Assembly (NCBI GenBank): GCA_036245525.1
Contig: BTPG01000003.1
Span: forward strand, 162,808,760 to 162,872,759
Origin: Semisulcospira habei
Lineage: Eukaryota; Mollusca; Gastropoda; Semisulcospiridae
DNA: 64,000 bases
Direction of reading: 5' to 3'
In this document: positions 55,437-64,000 of the stretch, one piece after another
Numbering within the stretch: position 1 is the first letter of the stretch
How the letters are laid out: the number at the start of each line of letters is the position of its first letter
The notes under the pieces: generated by a model
Seen by the model: only the letters and a program-made list of their open reading frames with translations
What the model was told of the DNA's origin: nothing
The model's database searches: none
Position numbers and translations under genes: made by a program

Positions 55437-56875
55437 ATGGAAAAAACAAAAAAACATAAACTTGCACAGAAGCGGCACATCGCCACCGACATTGAACATG
55501 ACAGTGACTCGGACTGTGAGGAGGCGACGCCTCAGGCGTCAGCTGTATGGCCTCGCTTTCTCATTGTTCATAGCAAGATGACAGACAAACCTGTTTCCAA
55601 GCTGAATCCATTTCTGGTGGGGGAGACCCTCCGGAGCCGTGTTGGCAGGCCTGAGGCCCAGCGCCTCAGGTCTGGTGACTTGCTGGTGGAGTGCCGTACC
55701 CGGGCACACTCCAACGGGCTGCTGAGGCTCTCTTCCATTGGAGACACTCCAGTGGAGGTGACACCCCACAAAACTATGAATTCGTCAAGAGGCGTAATCA
55801 AAGATCAAGCTTTGGCAGAACTGTCAGAAGATGAACTTGTACGGAACCTCAAGTCTCAGGGGGTGACTTACGTCAGGCGCTTCGCTTGCAAGCGAGGTGG
55901 TAGGGAGATCCGTCTCCCTACCATCATCCTGACGTTTGGCACCCCAACCCCTCCTACTACAATCTGGGGAGGTTACTACTCCTTGAAAGTGAAAAAGTAC
56001 GTCCCTCTCCCCTCCGGTGCTTTAAGTGCCAAAAGTATGGCCATGGGCAAAAGACCTGCCGTCAGGCAGAGGCTTCATGCGCCCGTTGCACTAAGCCCGG
56101 ACACTCTGCTGAGTCCTGCACAGCCACCCCCCTGTGTGTGAATTGCCAGGGGGCGCATATGGCTTCGGACAAGAAATGCCCTCGTTGGATATCCGAGTGC
56201 AGGATTCAGCAAGTGCGTGTGGAGAAGGGGCTGTCCTTTTTGGACGCCAAAAAGCTGGTTGAAGGCCCTGGTGCAGCTGCGGCTGCCCCATCCTCTAACA
56301 CATCTGTGTATAGATTCAGTGCAGCGGTGGCAGGCAAGCGCCCCACCAAAGACTTTGCATGTCAAACCCCAACTTCTTGGTTGGGGGCGGAGCCTCGGCT
56401 CCTCTCGCCCCTGGAGAGTAACCCTCCTCCGGTGGTGACGAGGAGCCAGGGAACGCAGAAGGCAGACACTGCCAGTCCGGTAGTGCCGCCTTCTGTTGCC
56501 CCTAAGCCTCAGCCCCCACGCAAACCTGTTAGTCTGTCTAATCCAAAGGCTTCTGGCTCTGGTCAGCCTTCTAAGGCCGTTAACTCTAGCGGCAGGAACG
56601 CTGCCAAGGACCAGAAGTCTAAAAAATCTATGGGACCGCTGTGCGCACGGGCCCAGAAGGAGAACACTGATGTCCCCCTTCAAAACAAATATGCTGCATT
56701 GGAGGAGCGGATGGAGGGAGTGGAAGTTGTCGTTGCTGATGCGGTGGCAGTTCCACCCTCTTCATCTCCGAAGAAGCAGAGGAGGCCCGGGAGCCGGCCC
56801 CCCTCTGTTTCTTCACCTCCTTCCAAATCAAAGGATAAAGGGGGGAAAAACTCTTCACCCCAAGATAATACATAA
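55437..56875 (+). pseudogene. LINE-D ORF1: gag-like protein with three zinc knuckles (one frameshift)
   Basis: The frame from 55437 (MEKTKKHKLAQKRHIATD, WPRFLIVHSKMTDKPVSKL, ELSEDELVRNLKSQGV, FACKRGGREIRLP) shifts near 56014. The continuing frame carries RCFKCQKYGHGQKTC and CARCTKPGHSAESC (both CX2CX4HX4C), then CVNCQGAHMASDKKC, followed by a Pro/Ser-rich tail to a stop at 56875. Such proteins bind the element RNA in I-type LINEs. The ORF2 start codon follows only two bases after the stop, suggesting coupled translation. Confidence 0.85.
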
Positions 56876-56877
56876 TC

Positions 56878-59800
56878 ATGTACTCTCTGCTTCAGTGGAA
56901 TTGTCGTGGTTTTCAAGGTAACTTTGAGGAATTACGTCTTTTGGTCAAGTTCTATAACCCCTCAGTAATATCTCTTCAGGAAACATACCTGAAGACTTCT
57001 GACCCTGTATCCTTTAATGGTTTTTACGCTACACACAAAGGCTCTGATTCAGAGAGGCGCTCGGGTGGAGTGGCTCTTTTCATTAGTAGCCAAATTTTAT
57101 GTAGCCCCGTTAGCATCGACACCTGTCTTCAGGGGTCCCCACCCGGGTCTGCCCTGGGGGACTTGGGTGGGGTTAGGTATTTTTTAGTTCCCAGGGTCAC
57201 CCTGGTCAGCCCCACAGGGTGGGTTTTTCTCTATTCTGGGGCATGTGTTTCTGTCTACCCTTTGTCCATTCACCTGTATTTGCCTTTTTAAAACTCTCCC
57301 TACTGTCTGCACTGCCTGTAGCTCTTGATATTGGATGTGTGTTGCTAAATGGTCTTGGCTTTATTTAGAATTAGACCCCATGTGTTAGGTTTATTTAATG
57401 TATTTGACCGGCTGGCGACATACATTCAATGTTCTGTTTATTTTTTTTTCACAAGCAGTGCAGGCACGTCCTGAGAAAGCCTTGTTGCTGTCGGGACGTT
57501 AAGCAATGTACAATCAAAAAAAACCTGTCTTCAGGCTGTCGCAGCTCGGGTTACCTTGAAAAAGACAATAACAATGATTATGCAGTGTTTACCTGCCACC
57601 ATCCCTGCGGGTCTGTAGTACTGATATTTTTCACTTAGTAAATCAGCTGCCCCCTCCCTTTATTCTCATGGGGGATTTTAATGGTCACGCTCACCTTTGG
57701 GGTAGTGACCACTATGATGGTTGAGGTCAGATGTTAGAAGATGTTTTTCCTCAACTTAACCTATGTGTCTTTAACGATGGCTCACCTACATACTCGAACT
57801 CCGGTTCAGGCTCTAGTTCTGTTCTAAACCTCACTGTGTGTGATCCTTCTCTCATGCTGGATTTTGACTGGAAGGTTCACGACGACCTGTGTGGTAGTGA
57901 CCACTTCCCAGTAGTCCTGTCATCGGTCAGCTGTGTGGAAGATTCGCCGGTGGGACGCTGGAATCTCACGAAAGCGAACTGGCCTCTGTTCGCCTCCCTC
58001 TGTCAGTCTCGTATTACAGAGGAGGTGGTCATGGCAGCTGAAGAACCTGTTTCTTGTTTTACTTCTATTTTGTTGGACGTAGCAGGTGAAACCATCCCTA
58101 GAACTTCCACATCACTCCCTCGGAAGCCGAGAGTACCATGGTTCAATGAAGAGTGCCGCCAGGCCCAAAAAATGCGCAAATCTGCTCATCGACGTGCTTT
58201 TCGCGATCCGTCGCAAGCAAATATTTTAATATTTAAAAGACAGCGGGCGAAAGCCCGTTACATTTTTTAACGTGAACGCCGTGCTTCCTGGAGAAGCTTC
58301 GTCTCATCTTTATCTTCTAGGACTCCATCCCAAAAAGTCTGGAAGGCTGTTCGAAGAATTAGAGGCAGGGGTGGCTCGGCTTCATCGGCCATCTTAGAGA
58401 TGGTGCCAGTTTGGTCACGGATAAAAAGGCTGTGGCCAATTTGCTTGCCTCCACCATTGCCCATCATTCTTCAACAGAGCATTATTCACCTTTCTTCCAG
58501 AGAGAGAAGGAGAAGCGAGAGTCTTGTACTTGTGATTTTATATCGGATAACTCGGAAGACTATAATGCCCCTTTTACGTTTTCAGAATTGCAGCAAGCCA
58601 TGCAGAAATGTACTGACTCTGCTGCTGGATTAGATACCATCCACTATCAGCTCCTAACACATCTGCCTGAGGATTCACTCTTTTTACTTCTCAAGGCCTT
58701 TAACCATATCTGGATAACTGGTCATTTTCCGCCCTCTTGGCGTCAGGCTGTGGTTGTGCCAATCCCCAAGCCGGGTAAAGATCCTTCCGACCCGGGCAAC
58801 TATCGGCCAATCGCTTTGACATCATGTTTATGCAAAACTATGGAACGCTTGGTCAACGCCCGCCTGGTGTGGCATCTTGAGTCACAGGGTCTGATCACTG
58901 ACCTCCACTGCGGTTTCCGGCGCTTCCGTAGTACAACTGACCATCTATAAGTCCGCTTTGAGTCTTATATCCGAGATGCTTTTGTCAACAAGCAGCATGT
59001 CTATGCACTTTTCTTTGATCTTGATAAGGCATATGACACTACCTGGAAGTATGGTATAATGTCTGATTTGTCGGACATGGGTTTTAAAGGGCACCTGCCC
59101 GTTTTTATTCACAATTTTTTGTCTAACAGGTCGTTCCATGTCCGTGTGGGCTCCACCCTCTCCGACTCCTTTGAACAGGAGATGGGTGTCCCGCAGGGCA
59201 GCATTTTATCTCCTGTTTTATTTAGTATTAAAATTAATAACATTGTAAAGGCCGTTAAGGATGATTCTGAATGATCTTTGTTTGTGGACGACTTTGCTTT
59301 GTGTGCACGAGGTCGAGGGCTTGCGTCCCTTGAGAGGCGCTTGCAGCTGTGCGTTGATCGCATCCAGGGGTGGGTGTCTCTCAACGGATTCAGGTTCTCG
59401 CCCTCCAAGACAGTCTGTGTGCATTTTACTAACCAGACGAAATTTTTTCCAGACCCTAGCCTGAGCATTGCTGGAGTGCGAATTAAGGTGGCCGAAGAGG
59501 CAAAGTTTTTGGGGGTCATATTTGACAAAAGATTGACCTTTTGCATCCATGTTAACTACCTTAGAACCTCTTGTCAGAAGGCCCTCGAACATTATTCGTG
59601 TCGTTGGTCGTACTGACTGGGGTGCAGACCGCATTGTCTTACTTCGACTGTACCGGGCCCTTGTTCGGTCCAAACTAGATTACGGCTCTGTGGTATATGG
59701 CTCGGCTTCCAAGTCTGTTCTACATCGTCTGAACACAATTCACCATCAAGGTCTGCGCATATGTCTGGGAGCCTTCAGGACATCTCCAGTTCCTAGTCTG

Positions 59801-60979
59801 TATGCAGAGGCAGGGGAGCCTTCTCTCAGGCTCCGCCGCATCCGCCTCATGCTCAGCTACGTTCTGCAGCTGAAGGCCCATCCAGAAAATCCTGCCTATG
59901 ATTGTGTTTTTAACCCGTCGTTTGCAGAGATGTATGATGCCCATCCGGGAACTGTCCGTCCACTTTCCTTCCGTGTCCGACCTCATCTGCAGGCGGCCGG
60001 AGTGGACCTGGACAAAGTTTCGGAATCTCTGCAACACGTCACTCCACCCTGGCTGCTACCAGTTCCTGACATCTTGCTGGACTTGACCGCCCACAAGAAG
60101 GATTGTACTCCACCAGCCATATACCAACAGAGCCTCAATGAACTCGTTTCAATTTTCCCTGGCTATTGTCGTCTTTATACGGATGGGTCCAAGTCTGAGG
60201 ATGGGAGGGTGGCTGCGGCTGCAGTGTCCTCTCACCATCCTAGCCGCCCATTTAAGCTCCGTCTCCCTGACCATTCCTCTGTATTTAGTGCAGAACTGCA
60301 GGCAATTCTGCTGGCACTCAAGCATGCCTATCAGTCTCGGGAAAGGAACTTCCTGATTCTGTCTGACTCTCTTTCTGCCCTGCAGGCCCTTCAGGGCGCG
60401 GGAACAGACCATCCACTGCTGGTGCAGATTAGAGAGCTCTACGCAGACTTGATGAAGGAATATTATGACATCATTTTTATTTGGGTCCCGGGCCATGTGG
60501 GCATCGAAGGCAACAGAATCGCAGATTCTGCTGCCAACAGTGCCCGCAGTGACCCAGTCCCTGACACACAGACTGTTTATAGTGATTTTCAACCTGTGAT
60601 TAGTGCGTACATAGCCCGCGAGTGGCAGTCCGAGTGGGACAAAGAGAAAGGGAACAAGCTTCATGAAGCTCTTCCTACGTTGTCCGACAGTCTACCTTTC
60701 CGCTGCGGCAGCCGCCGTGAGGAGACTGTCCTTGCTCGGCTCCACATCGGGCACACGTATGTTACGCACTCTTACTTACTTAAACAGGATGAGCGTCCAT
60801 GGTGTTTTGCCTGTGATGAGCAGTTTTCTGTTCGACACTTTTTGCTGTATTGTGCTGATCTAATTGACACGAGATATAAACACTTCACAGCGGACTCCTT
60901 GAAGGTTTTGTTCCGGGATGTTCCCCCGGACAAAATCTTCAATTTCTTGAGAGAATGCAATATTTTTAATAAGATCTGA
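56878..60979 (+). pseudogene. LINE-D ORF2: endonuclease, RT, RNase H (broken, SINE-interrupted)
   Basis: It starts MYSLLQWNCRGFQGNFEE with an APE endonuclease (SLQETYLKTSD, RRSGGVALFISS). A SINE cuts it at CLQ|AVAARV. It resumes with ILMGDFNGHAHLWG in another frame, CGSDHFPVV, then RT blocks NYRPIALTSCLCKTMERLV, FDLDKAYDTTW, MGVPQGSILSP and VDDFALCARG, with stops at about 58268, 58948 and 59272 and a frameshift near 59580. The last frame (59549-60979) is long: LYRALVRSKLDYGSVVYGS, an RNase H with LYTDGSKSEDGR, FSAELQAILLALK, LSDSLSALQAL and GHVGIEGNRIADSAA, and a C-terminal CxxC-H-C motif (WCFACDEQFSVRHFLLYC). Confidence 0.88.
57133..57522 (+). mobile_element. SINE family 'CCCACCGGGT', copy 3
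   Basis: A perfect 12-bp duplication ACCTGTCTTCAG flanks it (57121-57132, 57523-57534). Taking it out restores the LINE-D reading frame across CLQAVAARV. It ends GACGTTAAGCAATGTAC plus an A-rich run. Very similar to the copy at 14744-15100. Confidence 0.93.
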
Positions 60980-61203
60980 GCATTCATAGCCTATGTAAAT
61001 ATATTTTATTTGCCCTTTTTCAGAGTCTGTATACGCTTCTTTTAAAGACTTGTGCTACATTTTAGCCTGCCATTTTTAAGCTATATTTACATCTTGTCTT
61101 AAGACCTTGCTTTTAGTCTGGCTGACCAGATTTTTACCCATCCCGCCGTGAGATGGCCTTAGTCGCCTGCTCGGCGTTAAACCCAAATAACTAACTAACT
61201 AAC

Positions 61204-62385
61204 CAAACTTGGTACAGACATACCTTACGGTACGACCTTTCTCTGCATACTTATTTGGTTGATACCTCGGAAAAGTCACTCAAGGATCTCAAGAACTCCA
61301 GAAATAATCCCAAAATAGCCATATTTGACAAAAGATGTTTTTTTCTCAAATACTTTTCACAACTTCAAACCCAAATTTGGTACAGAGATACCTGACGGTA
61401 AGACCTATCTATGATTACTAATTTAGATGACCCCTCGGAAAGGTCAAGGGTCACAAGAGGCCGGCAAATGTTTGTTAAAATTGTAGGTATTATCAACATT
61501 TTTGCAAATTTTTAAATCAAATTTGGCACAAAGGTAGCTGATAAGACCTTCCTATGCATACTAATTTAGTCGACTCATCGCAAAGGTCAAGGCTCACCGG
61601 GGGTGGACAGATGTGTGAAAAATGCTTTCATTTTGAGAAAACATGGATTTTGCTGGTGCAGAAGCCAGCCCTTTACTTACTGTCACAAAGGTCACACATG
61701 TAAATGGGTCATACACGTGAGCCATAATGGCTTTGCCTTTCTTGTTGATAAAATTGTAGTTTTTATCAAAGTCTTTGCAAACCTATCAATCATATATAGT
61801 ACAAAGGTAGCTGATGAATAACCCTCGCAAAGGTCCAGGGTCATGGTTGGGGAGTGGGTGGGGAGTATGGGGTTCCAGAAACAGGTACAAAAATAGCCAT
61901 GTTGTTTTTTTTCCAAATACTATTTTCGATTTCTAACCCAAATTTGGGACAGAGATTCCTGATAGTAAGACCTTTCCGTGCATTTTGGATGACCCCTTGG
62001 AAAAGTCAAAGATCGCATGAGGTCGGAAAGTGTGTGAACAATGGCGATATTTGATAGAACTGTAGTTTTTGTCATAGCTTTTGCAAACTTTTCAGTCAGA
62101 TTTGGCCGATAAAGGTTGCTGAGACCGTTTTATGCGTACTAATTTAATTGACCCCTCGCAGAGGTCATGGTCACGGGGGAGGGGGCATGCTGTTGGGTTG
62201 GAAAAAAAGTGAAAAATGCATAAATTTTGCCCCCCTCACCCGAGATTTCGCTGGTACAAAAGCTAACCCTTACGTTAAGACACTTGGATATTTGTTCACG
62301 TCAGTGACCTGTTGGAAAAGTAAAGGTCACACGTATGTGAATAAGTCTTACACGTGAGCCATAAGGGCTTTGCCCATCTTGTTGT
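61204..62385 (+). repeat. GGTCA-rich array, right part, intron 17
   Basis: It resumes the monomer cut by LINE-D and continues with about seven monomers (GACCCCTCGGAAAGGTCAAG, CTGATAAGACC, TTTGCAAACTTTTCAGTC blocks). It ends ACACGTGAGCCATAAGGGC with TTTGCCCATCTTGTTG, about 40 bases before the exon 18 acceptor. Confidence 0.88.
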
Positions 62386-62399
62386 TTGTTTGCATGCAG

Positions 62400-62508
62400 G
62401 ACAAGACAGGGCGTCCAGGAACATCTAAGGTCACCATGAAATCAACCTTGTCCAGCGCAGAGCCCCAGACGCAAGGACCATCTGAGGTAGACAATAAGCC
62501 ATGCATTG
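62400..62508 (+). CDS. Host coiled-coil gene, exon 18
   Basis: Acceptor TTTGTTTGCATGCAG, donor GCATTG|gtaagt (strong). Phase 0 in, 1 out. 36 codons: DKTGRPGTSKVTMKSTLSSA, then EPQTQGPSEVDNKPCI. Ser/Thr/Pro-rich linker. The acceptor pyrimidine tract appears to be the end of the GGTCA array. Confidence 0.88.
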
Positions 62509-62829
62509 GTAAGTGCAGTTTCAATGGCTGCAGTTGTTAATTCCTGAATCGGAGATTTTCCTAAATTAATATGAATTGTTCCTGAACTGGAGATCTTCCT
62601 ACATACTTTAGGAAGTGCATCACATGCAATAAATGTTCTAGCTCGTTAACATTAATTTTGATTGCTAACTCATTTTACATAACCTTCTTCTCAAATAGCA
62701 TGCAGGCATGCTTTTCTCATCTATTGGCTAAAAAATCAGTTCAGACACCAGTGAAAACCCTCTGATCGAAATTAACATAATGTGTGAGTTGTCTAAGTGA
62801 AGAAGACAGAATAGCATGGCATCTTCAGG

Positions 62830-62937
62830 AAACATTTCGACCATACTAGTTCAAAGGTGGTGTCAGAGTAGTTTGGCGCCTGTAGGCGCCAAGATTTTCT
62901 GGCACCACCCTTGAACAGTTATGGCCGGTCCATATCT
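62830..62937. mobile_element. TTAA-type MITE, GATGGATCGACC family, core only
   Basis: TTTCGACCATACTAGTTCAA, GGTGGTGTCAGAGTAG and TTGGCGCCTGTAGGCGCCAA form the hairpin; the outer arms are degraded. The remaining part of intron 18 (62509-62830) shows nothing recognisable. Confidence 0.75.
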
Positions 62938-62992
62938 GTTTGTGGTATGTCAAAGCTGATTGGTTTATGAAGATGTGTGTTGAGCGTTGCAG

Positions 62993-63054
62993 GTACTATC
63001 AGGAGGAAACGAAAACAGATTCCCCAACTACAAGCAGAGGTCCAGTCATACAAG
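62993..63054 (+). CDS. Host coiled-coil gene, exon 19
   Basis: Acceptor GAGCGTTGCAG, donor TACAAG|gtaaat. Phase 1 in, 0 out. 21 codons: (G)TIRRKRKQIPQLQAEVQSYK. A basic patch followed by the start of a second coiled coil. A GGACCTTACG palindrome follows in the intron (63105-63145). Confidence 0.9.
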
Positions 63055-63309
63055 GTAAATGTGACTCCAACACTTTCTGTCACTTCGTGTTCAGGTTTGT
63101 GCTTTGGACCTTACGGATAGTGGCCGTAAGGTCCAAAATCACAGAACATCACATATTTTTGCATCCGTCGGTTTTTTGGTTTTTTTGTGCGCCAAACTCT
63201 CTTACATCAAACCATCTAACATATAACCTAGGGCTCAATTCATATGCTAATTTCATTTTCATTTGATACACGGCCATTGTCACTCGCCGTTATTATTTTC
63301 CTGTTGCAG

Positions 63310-63373
63310 AGACTGATTGCACAACTACATACAAAGCTTACCAAGCTTTCCGAGTATGCAGAAAAACTTGAAG
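63310..63373 (+). CDS. Host coiled-coil gene, exon 20
   Basis: Acceptor TTTTCCTGTTGCAG, donor TTGAAG|gtatgc. Phase 0 in, 1 out. 21 codons: RLIAQLHTKLTKLSEYAEKL, then E. A clean leucine-heptad helix continuing exon 19. Confidence 0.92.
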
Positions 63374-63530
63374 GTATGCATAGATTGTGTGTGCAGGTAG
63401 ATTCTTAGGGGGCGGGGGTGGGATGCGGCCCAGGCTTGAGGCTGGATTACAGTCTATCAGAGTATTTCAGCAACATCAGGCATTCTCGTGGCGTCACCCT
63501 TCAACTAAAATGGAATGTGGCAGGTATAGG

Positions 63531-63646
63531 TTAACTTATTCAAAGCGCCCGCATCAATAGCTGCGAAAGTGTCATCTAGCTTTGCCATCGGCAACGCTAT
63601 ACGACGCTTCCGCAGCTGTTGATGCCGGGCGCTTCAAATGAGTTAA
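63531..63646. mobile_element. 116-bp TTAA-ended palindromic MITE
   Basis: It begins TTAACTTATTCAAAGCGCCC and ends GGGCGCTTCAAATGAGTTAA. The arms also carry GCATCAATAGCTGCGNAAG and its complement. Flush TTAA at both ends; a fourth family of this type, in intron 20. Confidence 0.85.
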
Positions 63647-63682
63647 AATGTTGACCGTTGCAATAATCACATCATGTTTCAG

Positions 63683-64000
63683 GTGAAACTAGCGCAGATT
63701 CCACAGTATTTCTAGAGGAATCCTCAGACTCGTTAGAAACAGCAGAAGGGCAAGAAATCGACGAGGAAGAAGGGCCATTTCCAGTTCCAAAAACAGTCGT
63801 AGAACTCGCTGTCAAGGAAACGCAGTCTCTGCCATCTGTGGACAACAAATTACAAAAGAAGGGAAAGAGAAAAGAGGACAAGAAAGAAGCATTGTGCGTC
63901 AGCACGTCAGCAGAAGCAGAGTTTAGTGACACGACGCCAGCTAAACTCCAGCTTACCATTCCAAGCATGCCGCCAGCAACGTCCGAGCCGGTTCTGACTT
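63683..64000 (+). CDS. Host coiled-coil gene, exon 21 (continues past the window)
   Basis: Acceptor CATCATGTTTCAG. Phase 1 in; open for 106 codons to the window end. (G)ETSADSTVFLEESSDSLETA, then acidic EGQEIDEEEGPFPVPK, a basic stretch LQKKGKRKEDKKEA, and a Ser/Pro-rich end. Low-complexity charged sequence, probably disordered. No stop is reached, so the C-terminus is unknown. Confidence 0.88.

Larger units (their letters stand above)
54783..61203 (+). mobile_element. LINE-D (I-like, two ORFs, RNase H), nearly full length
   Basis: It splits one monomer of the GGTCA array: CTTCAAACCCAA before, CCAAACTTGGTACAGAC after. About 650 bases of leader precede ORF1 (55437) and ORF2 (56878). The 3' end is GCTCGGCGTTAAACCCAAAT followed by (AACT)n. 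RNase H after the RT and a gag-like ORF1 with CCHC knuckles place it with I-type LINEs (I, Nimb and relatives). A 390-bp SINE lies inside ORF2. Confidence 0.88.

Overview
The window looks like a piece of an animal nuclear genome, probably a lophotrochozoan and perhaps a gastropod mollusc. The evidence is small exons with GT/AG introns up to 16 kb long, many non-LTR retrotransposons, tRNA-derived SINEs, a Penelope-like element, a Tc1-like element, many palindromic MITE-like repeats and long CT, CA, ATT and poly-C tracts. No organelle, bacterial or viral signature was seen. The organism assignment is inferred from repeat content only.

The organising feature is one host gene on the + strand. Its first coding exon starts at 10080 and it runs off the right end of the window. 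I reconstructed 21 coding exons by hand from splice sites and phase continuity; all but exon 4 join in frame. They predict a hydrophilic, largely coiled-coil protein of at least about 690 residues that I could not identify. Its introns hold nearly all of the other material right of 10 kb.

Layout. 1-6.4 kb: two 5'-truncated Penelope-like (GIY-YIG) copies head to head, forming a large inverted repeat; a LINE with an intact 936-codon ORF sits inside the GA/CT microsatellite of the left copy. 6.5-9.7 kb: decayed LINE and SINE pieces, then an unrecognised about 1.6-kb element (here 'X', minus strand). 10-27 kb: exons 1-15 with introns full of palindromic MITEs, tandem arrays, RTE-like fragments and a GGTCA-rich repeat. 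27-43.4 kb: a 16.4-kb intron with a LINE fragment, RTE-like LINE-A copy 1 (+), a C2H2 zinc-finger ORF and a second X copy (+) split by LINE-B (+) and by LINE-A copy 2 (-). 43.4-53.5 kb: exon 16, a SINE, a complete but decayed Tc1-like element, and LINE-C (-). 53.5-62.4 kb: exon 17 and an intron whose GGTCA array is split by the 6.4-kb I-like LINE-D (gag-like ORF1; ORF2 with EN, RT and RNase H; itself carrying a SINE). 62.4-64 kb: exons 18-21, the last still open.

Insertion order can be read directly in several places: SINE into LINE-D into GGTCA array; SINE into MITE; LINE-B and LINE-A copy 2 into X; fold-back into an RTE fragment; LINE into a Penelope-like copy. The least explained observations are the GGTCA arrays (all in gene sense, three ending just before splice acceptors), element X, the TTAA-ended palindromes, and LINE-A copy 2 with a 43-bp target duplication and no poly(A).
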